Assembly: GCA_019359445.1 (NCBI GenBank)
Contig: JAHHHJ010000006.1
Location: 62,001 to 126,000, forward strand
Direction of reading: 5' to 3'
DNA from: Kastovskya adunca ATA6-11-RM4
GTDB taxonomy: Bacteria > Cyanobacteriota > Cyanobacteriia > Cyanobacteriales > Coleofasciculaceae
Length of the DNA stretch: 64,000 nucleotides
Shown: one piece after another, positions 28,442-37,831 of the stretch
Layout: each line of letters opens with the position of its first letter
Numbering within the stretch: position 1 is the first letter of the stretch
The notes under the pieces: model-generated
What the model saw: the letters and a program-made list of their open reading frames with translations, nothing else
Told to the model about the DNA's origin: nothing
The model's database searches: none
Made by a program: the position numbers and the translations under genes

Positions 28442-29866
28442 CTAACTACTCCGTTGCCTCAACCGCACCATGAAAAAGCCGTCCATCTGTTTCCGGTGAG
28501 GCCAAACTTTCAGCCAACCCGGAGGAGTAGCAAAATCAGCCAACGGTGAATCAGGTAGTGGCGGTTCAATTTGCCAGAGAGGATGACGCTCCAAAAAGGG
28601 TTGAATGACACCTTCATTCTCCTGCGGATGCAGGGTACAGGTGGCATAAACGAGAATACCCTCCGGCTTGACCCACTGGGCTACCTGTTCTAAGAGTTCC
28701 CCTTGCAACTGTGAAAGTTCGCATACCGCTGCGGGAGTTTGCCGCCAACGGATATCAGGACGCCGATGCAACGTTCCTAAGCCAGAACAGGGGGCATCAA
28801 GTAAGACGCGATCGGCTGTATTAGTAAACTGAGAGAACTCACGGCTATCGCCTACACAAATCTCAATAGACTTTAGTTTCAGCCGTTGAACGTTGGCGCT
28901 GAGTTTTTTCAGTCGCGAAGCCACGCGATCGCACGCCCAAATTGTCCCCCGATCTTCTATTAATTCAGCAATATGGGTTGTCTTTCCCCCCGGTGCCGCA
29001 CAAGCATCAATAACGACCTCATCGGGTTGAGGGTCGAGGAGATGGCTGACTAACTGGGCACTACTGTCTTGAATCGTCCACCACCCTTGATTAAACCCTG
29101 CTAGCTGTTGAATGTTACCGCTGCCGCCCGCTAACCTTAAGGCTTGGGGCAACTGTGGTACGCGGCTCACTGAGATATTCGTGGCAAAGAGTGCGGCTTC
29201 GACTTCCTCAAGGGTTGTCTGTAAGGGATTAATCCGCAGGTCAATCGTTGGCGGCTGGTTTAGCCACTGACAAAGCTGTTCGGTTTCTTCTAAACCAATC
29301 TCTTCAATCCAATTTTTTACAATCCAGTCGGGAAAACTGTGCAACACCCCTAAGCGTTCGGCTGGGTTTTCTGGTAACTGGAGAGGGTCAATTAAAGTAT
29401 GAAGTATTAAGGATGAAGGTTGAATTAATTCTGTCTCCTCCGTTTTGCCTATTGCCGCTTGCTTTTTGGCTTCTGTTAACCGCAAATATTGACGTAGTAA
29501 AGCGTTAACGACACCACTAAGCTTGGAAAAGCCATTGTCCTTTGCTAGCTGGACAGAGGTGTTAACGGCGGCTGAGGGGGGAATGCGCTCTTGGTAACGC
29601 AGTTGGTAAAGGCCGATATGGAGAATGGTACGCAAGTTAGGGTGTTGCTGGTGAGCTTTCTTTTTTCCTAACTGATCGATCAAGGCGTCAAGCGATCGCT
29701 GTCTTCTCACACACCCATAAACTAACTCTGTCACCAATCCCCGATCCATACTGCTCAATTGAGCCGTTTGCAGGACGCGATCGAGGGCAATATCAGTAAA
29801 AGCCCCCCGTTGTTGCACGTCTCGAAGGGCGAGAAATGCCAATTGGCGGGGATTGTCATTCGTCAT
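28442..29866 (-). CDS. rsmB: 16S rRNA (cytosine-967-C5)-methyltransferase
   Basis: A 474-residue enzyme with a NusB-like RNA-binding domain (residues 1-135) and a Rossmann SAM domain. ACAAPGGKTTHIAEL is the SAM motif, DAPCSGLGTLHRRPDIRW holds one conserved Cys and YATCTLHPQENEGVI the other. Residues ~141-160 (KTEETELIQPSSLILHTLID) are absent from what I expect of relatives and coincide with a short tandem repeat at DNA level, so they look like an in-frame insertion at the domain junction. The enzyme is probably still functional because the insert falls in a linker. Confidence 0.94.
   Translation of the reverse strand: MTNDNPRQLAFLALRDVQQRGAFTDIALDRVLQTAQLSSMDRGLVTELVYGCVRRQRSLDALIDQLGKKKAHQQHPNLRTILHIGLYQLRYQERIPPSAAVNTSVQLAKDNGFSKLSGVVNALLRQYLRLTEAKKQAAIGKTEETELIQPSSLILHTLIDPLQLPENPAERLGVLHSFPDWIVKNWIEEIGLEETEQLCQWLNQPPTIDLRINPLQTTLEEVEAALFATNISVSRVPQLPQALRLAGGSGNIQQLAGFNQGWWTIQDSSAQLVSHLLDPQPDEVVIDACAAPGGKTTHIAELIEDRGTIWACDRVASRLKKLSANVQRLKLKSIEICVGDSREFSQFTNTADRVLLDAPCSGLGTLHRRPDIRWRQTPAAVCELSQLQGELLEQVAQWVKPEGILVYATCTLHPQENEGVIQPFLERHPLWQIEPPLPDSPLADFATPPGWLKVWPHRKQMDGFFMVRLRQRSS
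29387..29446. repeat. Short tandem repeat inserted in frame in rsmB
   Basis: About 60 bp containing agtatgaagtatt and aaggatgaaggttgaa, the complement of the ttcatactt/ttcatcctt units seen at 21139 and 36240. It falls within the coding frame of rsmB (residues ~141-160) without breaking it. Confidence 0.65.
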
Positions 29867-29949
29867 TATTTATTTCGTCATTCTTGGCGTCGAGTGCGGC
29901 TCCTTAAATTCCCTTAGGAGCAATTTCTAAATTTTGCAAGCGGCACTAA

Positions 29950-31830
29950 TCAATCTAAGGAACTCCGATATTTTTCCAGCAGTTCCCCTATGTAGTCATA
30001 GCCATCAACGCCAATTAGGGCGATGATTTTTGGACGATTTTGTCCCAGCAGGTTTTGAAAGGCTTCATTTCCTAGCTGTCCTTGCAAGATGGTTAGCAAA
30101 CCTGCGGGTTTACGCCAGTCACTGGCATTGATTTGCTCTAAAACATAGGCACCGAGAGCGCCTGCATAGACAGCTTTTTGCCAGTTTGCCATGCTGTAGC
30201 AGGCTTGGGATAGGTATGCCAGATTGAGTCCTTGCAGGTACAAGTCACCAGAAATCTGAGCCGCTTGCCAGCCGGATTCTAAGTAAGCGATCGCTTGTTG
30301 AGGTTGTTCAACAATTACATAAGCAAGCCCTAAACTACTGAAGCACAAGGATTGACTTTGGCGATCGCCTAATCGTTCTGATAATTGCACACCTTGTTCT
30401 AGATAGTTGATCGCCCTTTCGTAGACTTCCGGTTCAGCTTGCTGTTGCTGCTGGGCTTGAAATACCTCGCTATAGCCCAAGTTCGCCAAAGCATTGGCTT
30501 CGCCTAACTTATTCCCGGCTTGGCGCGAAAGAATTAACGCCCGTTGGCTATAGCTAATTGCCTCGGCATAATTTTTCTGGGCAACACAAAGGCGGCTGAG
30601 GTGATTGAGGTTAGCAATTTCACAAGGACTGTCATTAGCATCACGAGCAATATCTAGGGCTTGCTGATGGAAAGATGCTGCCCGTTCATACAACCCTTGC
30701 GCCCGGAAAGAATAGCCTAATAAGGTGAGAATTCTGGCTTTTTCCTGGGTGCCTTCTACGCGCCGCAGTGGTTCGTTGAGATAGTTCAAGGCATCGCTCA
30801 GGTAGTCGCCACCCAAGCTGGCGAATATACCGCCATAAAGGGGGAAGTAGTCGCGCTGGGAAAATGTCCGTAAGATTTGTAGACAGACTTGAAAACTACC
30901 ATTAACAAAGCGATCGCGTTTCACTCCAGTTAATGCCTGACTAAATGCGATCGCCAACTGCGACCAAATCACGCCAAAGACAATGAAGGTAGAAATGGAG
31001 AGTTTTGCCCCTACCTTCGAGTCATAAACCATTTTGTCGAACCACTTCACTAGAGCCAGTTGTAGGCACTGGAGAACGACGGCTAACTCTACCCATGCTC
31101 CCAATTCAATACCGCGCTGGCTCTCTGCCCATTCGCTCAAGGATTGATTCCGGGCAAGGGTTTGGAACAGAGACTGAGGGAGCGGGCTACCCACTTGTTT
31201 TGCCCATAGTCCCCAAGGGCCACGCTGTTCTGGAAGCCCCCCAAACCCTAGCGTTCCCTGGCTTTGGTCGTAAATCCAACTCACTAAATAATCTTCCAGT
31301 CGCTGCCAGGAGGCTAAACCCGCTTTCAAGCCCTCTGAGAGCTGTTGAATCTCTTGAGCACTATCTGGGTCAGAAGTTTGCTGACTTTGCTGTTGTAGGG
31401 TTTGGGAGAGCTGTTTGAGCTGCTGTAAAGTTAGGGTCTGCTGTTGGTTGGGGTCGATGGCTCGCAGTAGAGCAGAGAGACGTTCTTCGGGTTCTGCTGT
31501 TGTGACCGCATTAATGGCGGTGTTGATGGCGGCGGAGACTTGGTTTTGCTTTTGGGCGCGTTCCCACTCGCTGCGAATCGTTGAGATCGCTCTGAGGCTG
31601 CGGGTGGCTTTTGCCTGTTTGATTTCGCTAACGGGGTTATCTATCTGCTCTTGAGTAGAGGTAAAGCGCTCTTCTAGGCAACGCTCAAAGATTTCTCCAG
31701 TTCCGGGTTCAACGCCTTTGAGCAACATTTGATACACCTGCTCCTTGGAGCTGATGTTTCCCTTGAGGGTGGTGGTGACAATTTGGTCGATGAGTTCGAG
31801 ATAGCGATCGCGCAATGGCACATCCGGCAT
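29950..31830 (-). CDS. Large TPR-repeat protein
   Basis: A 626-residue protein. Residues 1-170 are helical and Gln-rich (EPEERLSALLRAIDPNQQQ). A central conserved part (LPEQRGPWGLWAKQVGS to IWSQLAIAFSQAL, about 190-300) has no domain I recognise. Residues ~355-560 hold at least four tetratricopeptide repeats, e.g. KARILTLLGYSFRAQGLYER, CEIANLNHLSRLCVAQKNYA and AIAYLESGWQAAQISGDL. No signal peptide is clear. A protein-interaction scaffold is inferred; the partner is unknown. It is upstream of rsmB on the same strand, 83 bp apart. Confidence 0.8.
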   Translation of the reverse strand: MPDVPLRDRYLELIDQIVTTTLKGNISSKEQVYQMLLKGVEPGTGEIFERCLEERFTSTQEQIDNPVSEIKQAKATRSLRAISTIRSEWERAQKQNQVSAAINTAINAVTTAEPEERLSALLRAIDPNQQQTLTLQQLKQLSQTLQQQSQQTSDPDSAQEIQQLSEGLKAGLASWQRLEDYLVSWIYDQSQGTLGFGGLPEQRGPWGLWAKQVGSPLPQSLFQTLARNQSLSEWAESQRGIELGAWVELAVVLQCLQLALVKWFDKMVYDSKVGAKLSISTFIVFGVIWSQLAIAFSQALTGVKRDRFVNGSFQVCLQILRTFSQRDYFPLYGGIFASLGGDYLSDALNYLNEPLRRVEGTQEKARILTLLGYSFRAQGLYERAASFHQQALDIARDANDSPCEIANLNHLSRLCVAQKNYAEAISYSQRALILSRQAGNKLGEANALANLGYSEVFQAQQQQQAEPEVYERAINYLEQGVQLSERLGDRQSQSLCFSSLGLAYVIVEQPQQAIAYLESGWQAAQISGDLYLQGLNLAYLSQACYSMANWQKAVYAGALGAYVLEQINASDWRKPAGLLTILQGQLGNEAFQNLLGQNRPKIIALIGVDGYDYIGELLEKYRSSLD

Positions 31831-31972
31831 AATGCAAGTCTGGTTGCTTACTTAAATTCATGGTAGGCGTGTTTGTTTACTGTTGACTTGCCGATTCCTT
31901 AAATTCGTTGTCAACTCTACAGTCGCAACCGCTTCATGGAATACTGGTAGTACAACCATTCCCAGAGTTTTT

Positions 31973-32272
31973 ATGTCTTCTTCCCTCAGCCAGGGCACTC
32001 TCGTTACTATTATTTGTGAAGCCGTATTGCAAGACCGCCTGGTACACTTGCTAAAAACACTAGGTTCCTCCGGCTACACGATTGTTCAGGCGCGGGGCGC
32101 TGGCAGTCACGGTAGACGCATGGGAGATATTGCTGGCTACAACACCAACATTGAAGTCAAAACCATCGTTGCAGCAGAAACATCAGACAAATTGTTTGAT
32201 GAACTGAAATCGTTTCAGGACACTTACGCCTTGATTGCTTATCGGCAAACAGTAGATGGCTTGTTTGATTAA
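31973..32272 (+). CDS. PII-like signalling protein
   Basis: A 99-residue protein of the PII/CutA-like ferredoxin fold: TLVTIICEAVLQDRLVHLLK (beta-alpha), GYTIVQARGAGSHGRR (beta 2 and start of the T-loop), then NIEVKTIVAAETSDKLFDEL. The T-loop lacks the GlnB-type YRGAEY uridylylation/phosphorylation region, so it is not GlnB; it is closer to SbtB-type PII-like proteins. No transporter is adjacent, so the partner is unknown. The frame opens at 31883, but the ATG at 31973 (MSSSLSQGTL) begins the domain. Nucleotide binding is inferred from family. Confidence 0.75.
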   Translation: MSSSLSQGTLVTIICEAVLQDRLVHLLKTLGSSGYTIVQARGAGSHGRRMGDIAGYNTNIEVKTIVAAETSDKLFDELKSFQDTYALIAYRQTVDGLFD

Positions 32273-32397
32273 CCAGGATGCAATCAGTCTCAACTGAGCA
32301 AGCAGGAAACCACTAATACCGAGAATCATTTCTTCCACAAAAGTGCTTTTTGTCAGGCGTCATGGTAAATAACCCAGAGATGCATGGCAAATAACTA

Positions 32398-33618
32398 ATG
32401 ATTACTCGTGTAGTGGGCTTGATCAGCGGCACCTCTGTAGATGGTATTGATGCGGCTCTAGTAGAAATCACAGGCACAGATAATGATTTAAACCTAGAGT
32501 TGTTGGCGGGAGAAACTTATCCTTATCCCGTTGCTCTGCGAGAAAAAATCTTGGCGGTTTGTGGCGGTGCGTCGCTATCAATGGCAGAGTTGGCAGAACT
32601 CGACGATGCGATCGCCTACCAATTTGCCCAAGCTGCCCAAACCATCCAGCTCGGTCAGGCTCCCGCCGCCCTCATCGGCTCCCACGGTCAAACCGTCTAT
32701 CACCGACCGCCCCTCAAAAAGGAAGCTCGCTCAACTTCTTTCCCTCAAAACTCCCTCAGCACTCAGGACTCAGTACTCAGGACTGCTTTGGGCTATAGCC
32801 TGCAATTAGGTCGCGGAGAAGTTATTGCCAGCCTTACTGGTATCCCTACAGTGAGCAACTTTCGTGTGGCGGATATTGCCGCCGGGGGACAGGGTGCGCC
32901 GTTAGTATCGAAGATTGATGTTTATTTATTTAGTGATGCCCTCCATCCTCGCTGCGTCCAAAATATTGGGGGAATAGGTAATCTTACTTATCTACCACCT
33001 CGCAATCAGGCGAATTGGGAGCAAAAGGTAACAGGTTGGGATACAGGCCCCGGCAACGCTTTGTTAGATTTAGCTGTGCAGCATTTTACAAACGGCAATC
33101 AAACCTATGACCAAGATGGACGCCTCGCCGCCGAGGGAACTTGCTGTGAGGGGTTGCTCAATCAATGGCTTCAGGATGAGTTTTTTCAGCAACTGCCTCC
33201 TAAATCAACCGGGCGGGAGTATTTTGGGGTGGAGTATTGGCAGCGATGCTTGCAGGAGGCGATCGCTTACCAACTCACTGCGGCGGATGTGCTGGCAACT
33301 CTAACGGAACTCACCGTCGCGTCAATTGCCCATAGTTATGAGACTTTTTTGCCCCAACTTCCCCAGCAAGTGCTGTTGTGTGGTGGGGGAAGTCGCAACC
33401 TCTACTTAAAACAACGACTAGCCGCGCGGCTGCCATCTGTATCGGTGTTGACAACCCAGGAACTTGGGGTGAGTGCTGATTTTAAGGAAGCGATCGCCTT
33501 TGCTGTCTTGGCGTATTGGCGTCAGTTGGGTATTCCCGGCAATCTTCCGGCTGTCACGGGTGCTGAACAAGCGATGCTATTGGGGGAAGTTCATCTGCCC
33601 ATCCCTCAATCCGCCTAG
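32398..33618 (+). CDS. anmK: Anhydro-N-acetylmuramic acid kinase
   Basis: A 406-residue enzyme that phosphorylates and opens 1,6-anhydroMurNAc released in cell-wall recycling, giving MurNAc-6-phosphate. [18 protein letters not shown] (ATP loop), [38 protein letters not shown] and [13 protein letters not shown] are diagnostic. Between HRPPL and [12 protein letters not shown] lie 23 extra residues (107-129, [20 protein letters not shown]...) coded partly by an actcagg repeat. They fall in a surface loop between conserved blocks, so activity may persist. It stands alone with no mur recycling partners nearby. Confidence 0.93.
   Translation: MITRVVGLISGTSVDGIDAALVEITGTDNDLNLELLAGETYPYPVALREKILAVCGGASLSMAELAELDDAIAYQFAQAAQTIQLGQAPAALIGSHGQTVYHRPPLKKEARSTSFPQNSLSTQDSVLRTALGYSLQLGRGEVIASLTGIPTVSNFRVADIAAGGQGAPLVSKIDVYLFSDALHPRCVQNIGGIGNLTYLPPRNQANWEQKVTGWDTGPGNALLDLAVQHFTNGNQTYDQDGRLAAEGTCCEGLLNQWLQDEFFQQLPPKSTGREYFGVEYWQRCLQEAIAYQLTAADVLATLTELTVASIAHSYETFLPQLPQQVLLCGGGSRNLYLKQRLAARLPSVSVLTTQELGVSADFKEAIAFAVLAYWRQLGIPGNLPAVTGAEQAMLLGEVHLPIPQSA
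32716..32784. repeat. Short tandem repeat inserted in frame in anmK
   Basis: 69 bp (23 codons) of sequence unexpected in AnmK. Its right half, 32755-32784, is made of actcagg/actcagt heptamers, the reverse complement of the cctgagt units at 25985-26087. Confidence 0.7.
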
Positions 33619-33776
33619 TCACGATACTGTAAGAGATCGGACTTTAGTTATACTTAGACATACTTGCAGCCTTTCATTCCCATTTAAGCAACTATCATGA
33701 TTGGTATTTCTACCCATGAGCGGGTGCTAAAGGATAACTCAGGAGCGAGGTTCGACAACAGGCAAGAGGTAGCACT

Positions 33777-34220
33777 GTGGGTCATACCTTTTTATTGGAG
33801 CCAGGACGCTGGATACTCCAGGGAAATTGGCTAGAGCGCAATGGCATGCCAATTGCCGTGAAAGGCAAAACTATAGTGGCTTGGGGTCGAGAGAACTGGT
33901 TCACCATGGTTACAAAGCTTGTCTTTCCCGGAAGTGAACGAGAGGATATCTCTTTTCAGTACCGAGGACGCCTAGATGTCGGAGAGCGGCAGTACACATT
34001 TGTCTTGCAGCATAGTGTCTTGGGTCGTGTTGAGGGTGAAGGCTGGGTAACTCCAGAATCAATTGTTCAACGCTACTGGGTACTTGGCGATCGCCAACGG
34101 CGCAGCGGCTTTGAAACTCGACATCAGTTGAATGAGAACACTTACTACTTATCTAGTGGCATCATGGCAGGTCACTATCTCACCAGCACAATGGAGGCAA
34201 CTTTAGAGCGTCAGCTCTGA
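33777..34220 (+). CDS. Conserved cyanobacterial hypothetical protein
   Basis: A 147-residue, beta-rich protein: TFLLEPGRWILQGNWLERNG, then IVAWGRENWFTMVTKLVF, ISFQYRGRLDVGERQYTFVL, a SVLGRVEGEGWVTPESIVQR block, and YYLSSGIMAGHYLTSTMEA. The pattern of strands suggests a beta-barrel or lipocalin-like fold (inference). It starts at a GTG with AAGAGGT about eight bases upstream. No signal peptide or catalytic motif. I recall similar proteins only in cyanobacteria; function unknown. Confidence 0.75.
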   Translation: MGHTFLLEPGRWILQGNWLERNGMPIAVKGKTIVAWGRENWFTMVTKLVFPGSEREDISFQYRGRLDVGERQYTFVLQHSVLGRVEGEGWVTPESIVQRYWVLGDRQRRSGFETRHQLNENTYYLSSGIMAGHYLTSTMEATLERQL

Positions 34221-34555
34221 TCGCATGAGTTCTAGTGTTTGAATATGTACGGTTTCTCAACATTTAGTAGCAACATTGCTGCAAATCTTGCTATCTCTCT
34301 AACACAGGAACTAGCACGCCTCGCAGCACCGCAACGTGCCGGGACTTCTCTTTCGGCGTCTTACGTACCGACTCCAATCAACTGGCTCGTTGTCGGCAGT
34401 TGGCGGCGACAGTCGCTCTGTTAAATACCTATATTTATGGAGTTGGGGGATGTGTCTCGAACCACGCTTGACCTCACCCATGCTTTCACCCCTTGAATCC
34501 AACGCGCTATGGATAAGCAGACTCCTCCACTGCTCCAAGCTTTCGGAGCCTCACT
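34221..34555. other. Intergenic region upstream of the Ser/Thr kinase
   Basis: 335 bp between two plus-strand genes. Short open frames here have poor coding character and no ribosome-binding sites. Probably promoter and leader of the kinase. Confidence 0.45.
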
Positions 34556-36100
34556 ATGAAGACGGACTTCAATACTGGTCGCTTACTCGCCAACCGCTAC
34601 CAACTCATGGACTTAGTGGGCAAAGGCGCTATGGGTCAGGTATATCAAGCTAAAGATATGTTGTTGGGAGGCGTTATTGTTGCCGTTAAATTCCTCTCCC
34701 AATCGCTGCTGAACAAAAAAATGCGCGATCGCTTTGAGCGAGAAGCCACAATTTGCGCCTTGCTTGGCGAAAAAAGCATTCATATTGTCCGAGTCAGGGA
34801 TTACGGCGTAGACGAAAACGACACTCCGTTCTACGTCATGGAATTTCTACAAGGAGAAGGCTTGAGCGATATTATCCGCCCCCAAGCCCTCTCTTTACCC
34901 CGGTTTTTAAGCCTCAGTCGCCAAATTTCCCTGGGTTTAGAGTGCGCTCATAAGGGAATCGTCATGGACGGAGCCATCTGCCCAATTATTCATCGCGATA
35001 TCAAACCCAGCAACATCCTGGTTGTTCAAGACCCCTCCTTTGGTGAACTTGCCAAAATACTAGACTTTGGGATTGCCAAGCTGCTTCAGGAAGACAGCGC
35101 CCAAACCCATTCCTTTATGGGAACATTGGCGTATTGTTCACCGGAACAAATGGAGGGTAAAGAGCTAGACAAACGCTCTGATATTTACAGTCTGGGCATA
35201 ATGATGTTTGAGATGCTCACCGGGGAGATGCCGATTACGGCAGAAACACACTCCTTTGGTGGATGGTACAAAGCTCATCACTACAACCCCCCAAGAACCT
35301 TTGAATCTGTTGACCCAGCACTGAAAAAGCTGCCCAAGAGCCTTGAAACCTTGGTGATGAGTTGTCTGGCGAAAGCTCCCCAGGATCGCCCACAAAGCGC
35401 CACTGAAGTTTTAAAAGCCCTAGAACCCTTAGAACAGCAGCTCAACCAAGGTCGGCAAATCGGTCTACGCAGCAGTGCTACCTTTTCAAAATCAAATCTA
35501 CCTGTTCCGGTTGAACGAGAACCGAAGTATATTTCCACGGCAGATGAAATCTGTCGGTCAGCCTCCTGGCCAAAAGACAAACCCCATGCAGAAATTGTTT
35601 TTCCCCATCTTCTACGCGTCAACGAAGAAATCTTACCGACCCTCTGGGTCATGTTGAAAAAGCAAGATATTCAAAGCCGCCTTGTCAGCACCCGCTACAA
35701 TCAATTCTTATTTTTGATGTCCCCTCATCCAATGATGCTGTGGATTACAGCCCTGCATAACCGCGAACACGGCGCTCGTTGGCTCCCTTGTTACTTAGAC
35801 TTGAAAACGCCTTTAGGTCAAAAAATGGCGCGGCTTTTGGGAGCCGTCGGCAAATACCGGATTTTATTTTTCTCCCTATCAGAACCCCAGCAGTGCATCA
35901 GTGTCATGTCTTCAACGATTGCTCCTATGCAACGCAAAATGCTGTCCGAGTGGGCAAATACTAGTCAAACCTTAAGTTCGGCGGCTCAACCCCAGCTCAG
36001 CAAAAAATTACTCAAACAAGAATTTGAGAAGTTAAAACCAAAAATTGAGATGAAGCTAGAAACGATTCATACTGACTTTCCGACTGATATCTCTGGGTAG
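34556..36100 (+). CDS. Eukaryotic-type serine/threonine protein kinase
   Basis: A 514-residue kinase. The Hanks-type catalytic domain spans residues ~15-285: VGKGAMGQVYQA (P-loop), VAVKFLS (Lys), HRDIKPSNIL (catalytic loop), LDFGIAKLL (Mg-binding DFG), MGTLAYCSPEQMEG (activation/P+1) and RSDIYSLGIMMFEMLTGE. After a linker, residues ~325-500 form a second, unrecognised domain (EIVFPHLLRVNEEILPTLWV, LMSPHPMMLWITAL, RILFFSLSEPQQ) that may regulate or target it. No membrane helix is seen, so it is cytosolic. A repeat array begins right after the stop. Confidence 0.92.
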   Translation: MKTDFNTGRLLANRYQLMDLVGKGAMGQVYQAKDMLLGGVIVAVKFLSQSLLNKKMRDRFEREATICALLGEKSIHIVRVRDYGVDENDTPFYVMEFLQGEGLSDIIRPQALSLPRFLSLSRQISLGLECAHKGIVMDGAICPIIHRDIKPSNILVVQDPSFGELAKILDFGIAKLLQEDSAQTHSFMGTLAYCSPEQMEGKELDKRSDIYSLGIMMFEMLTGEMPITAETHSFGGWYKAHHYNPPRTFESVDPALKKLPKSLETLVMSCLAKAPQDRPQSATEVLKALEPLEQQLNQGRQIGLRSSATFSKSNLPVPVEREPKYISTADEICRSASWPKDKPHAEIVFPHLLRVNEEILPTLWVMLKKQDIQSRLVSTRYNQFLFLMSPHPMMLWITALHNREHGARWLPCYLDLKTPLGQKMARLLGAVGKYRILFFSLSEPQQCISVMSSTIAPMQRKMLSEWANTSQTLSSAAQPQLSKKLLKQEFEKLKPKIEMKLETIHTDFPTDISG

Positions 36101-36235
36101 TGGGGAATTGGGGTGCAGGGGAGCAGGGGAATTGGGGTGCAGGGGAGCAGGGGAATTGGGGTGCAGGGGAGCAGGGGAGCAGGGGAGCAGAGGAGATGAG
36201 GCGATGAGGCGATGAGGCGATGAGGAAAACTGATA
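36101..36235. repeat. G-rich repeat array and gatgaggc repeats
   Basis: ggggtgcaggggagca and ggggaattggggtgca units (36105-36190) are followed by four gatgaggc units (36195-36222). G4 runs recur every eight bases. The array starts within a few bases of the kinase stop codon. Confidence 0.85.
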
Positions 36236-36302
36236 ACCTCCTTCACCCTTCATACTTCACCCTTCATACTTCACCCTTCATACTTCACCCTTCATACTTC
36301 AC
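36236..36302. repeat. Short tandem repeat (cttcatacttcaccc)
   Basis: About four copies of ttcacccttcatac, a 14-bp unit, related to the array at 21139-21173. Confidence 0.85.
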
Positions 36303-36351
36303 CAAGCGCCTCCGGCAACGGCTTCGCCGAACATACTTTCTTTGCTACTCA

Positions 36352-36379
36352 GTAGGGGTACGGCATGCCGCGCCCCTAC
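36352..36379. repeat. Palindromic repeat gtagggg-cggcatgccg-cccctac
   Basis: A 28-bp near-perfect palindrome (arms 36352-36358 and 36373-36379, central palindrome 36361-36370). A diverged copy lies at 59234-59260. Such hairpins are common dispersed elements in filamentous cyanobacteria. Confidence 0.7.
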
Positions 36380-36415
36380 CATTCACCGACTCACCCTTTC
36401 TCCCCAATCCTAGAA

Positions 36416-37831
36416 TTAGAGCTGCTTCACCTCAGCTACCAACTGCGCTACTACGTCCTTAGCGCTGCCAAACAGCATCATTGTTTTATCTTGATAGAAC
36501 AGGTCATTATCGACCCCGGCAAAGCCCGTACTCATTCCACGCTTAATCACGATCGCGTGCTTGGCTTTGTCCACTTCCAGAATCGGCATCCCATAAATAG
36601 GGCTGCTGGAATTGCTGCGAGCGGATGGGTTGACGACATCATTAGCCCCAATCACTAACGCCACATCCGTTTCCTCAAACTGAGGATTAATATCCTCCAT
36701 GTCATAAAGCTGAGGATAAGGCACGTTTGCCTCTGCTAGCAGTACATTCATGTGCCCCGGCATCCGACCAGCAACAGGGTGAATGGCAAACTTGACCTCT
36801 ACTCCCAATCCTTCTAACTGGTCAGCCAACTCTCGCACCGCATGTTGTGCCTGAGCAACTGCCATCCCGTAGCCCGGAACAATCACCACGTTGCGGGCAT
36901 AACCTAGCATCATTGCACCTTCGTCAGCACCGATGCTCCGCACAACCTTGTCGCCTTGGGTTCCTGATGCCCCGCTTCCAGCAACAGCCGTTGCACCGCC
37001 ACCACCACCAAAGGCACCAAATAAAACACTCGCGAGGGAGCGGTTCATTCCCTTACACATGATGTTGGTGAGAATCAAGCCCGATGCACCCACTAAAGCT
37101 CCGGCGATGATCAGCATGTTGTTCATCACCACAAAACCAGCCGCACTTGCAGCTAAACCCGATAGGGAGTTCAACAACGAAATTACAACGGGCATGTCAC
37201 CGCCGCCAATGGGGAGGACAAACAAAATCCCTAACAGGGAAGAGATGCCTACCATAGCCAGGAAGACGGTGGAATTTTCCGGCGTCACTAACATATAGCC
37301 ACTGCAACCGAGAAAAGCAATCAGCAGCAAGGCATTGAAAGGTTGCTGCAAGGGAAAGGTCACAGGAGAGCCGCTAATCAGCCCTTGTAACTTCGCCACG
37401 GCGACAAAACTCCCGGTGAGGGTGACACCACCAATCAAGACACCAAGAATCATCGTAATTGTGGCATCAAGGGGCACCGTTTCTGGTGAACTGAGCAAGC
37501 GCCAAAATTCACCCACCGCCACTAGAGCCGAAGCGCCACCTCCCAGACCGTTGAGCAAGCCAACCATCTGTGGCATGGCAGTCATGGCTATTTTTTGAGC
37601 AGCGATCGCCCCAATTACGGAACCGATTGCTATCCCTATCAAGATCATCTGATAGTTCAACACTTGCTGATCGAGTAGTGTTACGACTACCGCCAGCAGC
37701 ATTCCCCATGCTGCCAATAAATTCCCATTCCTTGCTGTTGCTGGCGATCCCAGCTTTTTCAGTCCGATGATGAACAGTGAAGCAGCCACTAAATAAGACA
37801 GCTGAATTCCTGTTGGCAAAAAGTCACTCAT
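36416..37831 (-). CDS. pntB: NAD(P) transhydrogenase subunit beta
   Basis: A 471-residue subunit with about nine membrane helices (residues 1-265) forming the proton channel, and a C-terminal NADP(H)-binding domain III: VPGYGMAVAQAQHAVRELAD, AIHPVAGRMPGHMNVLLAEA and VALVIGANDVVNP, then KRGMSTGFAGVDNDLF. Last gene of the three-gene pnt operon, transcribed leftward. The complex uses the proton gradient to make NADPH from NADH in the membrane. Confidence 0.97.
   Translation of the reverse strand: MSDFLPTGIQLSYLVAASLFIIGLKKLGSPATARNGNLLAAWGMLLAVVVTLLDQQVLNYQMILIGIAIGSVIGAIAAQKIAMTAMPQMVGLLNGLGGGASALVAVGEFWRLLSSPETVPLDATITMILGVLIGGVTLTGSFVAVAKLQGLISGSPVTFPLQQPFNALLLIAFLGCSGYMLVTPENSTVFLAMVGISSLLGILFVLPIGGGDMPVVISLLNSLSGLAASAAGFVVMNNMLIIAGALVGASGLILTNIMCKGMNRSLASVLFGAFGGGGGATAVAGSGASGTQGDKVVRSIGADEGAMMLGYARNVVIVPGYGMAVAQAQHAVRELADQLEGLGVEVKFAIHPVAGRMPGHMNVLLAEANVPYPQLYDMEDINPQFEETDVALVIGANDVVNPSARSNSSSPIYGMPILEVDKAKHAIVIKRGMSTGFAGVDNDLFYQDKTMMLFGSAKDVVAQLVAEVKQL

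Noticed and set aside
34239-34653. Small plus-strand frames ahead of the Ser/Thr kinase
   Set aside because: Overlap the kinase start in another frame and have no coding signature.
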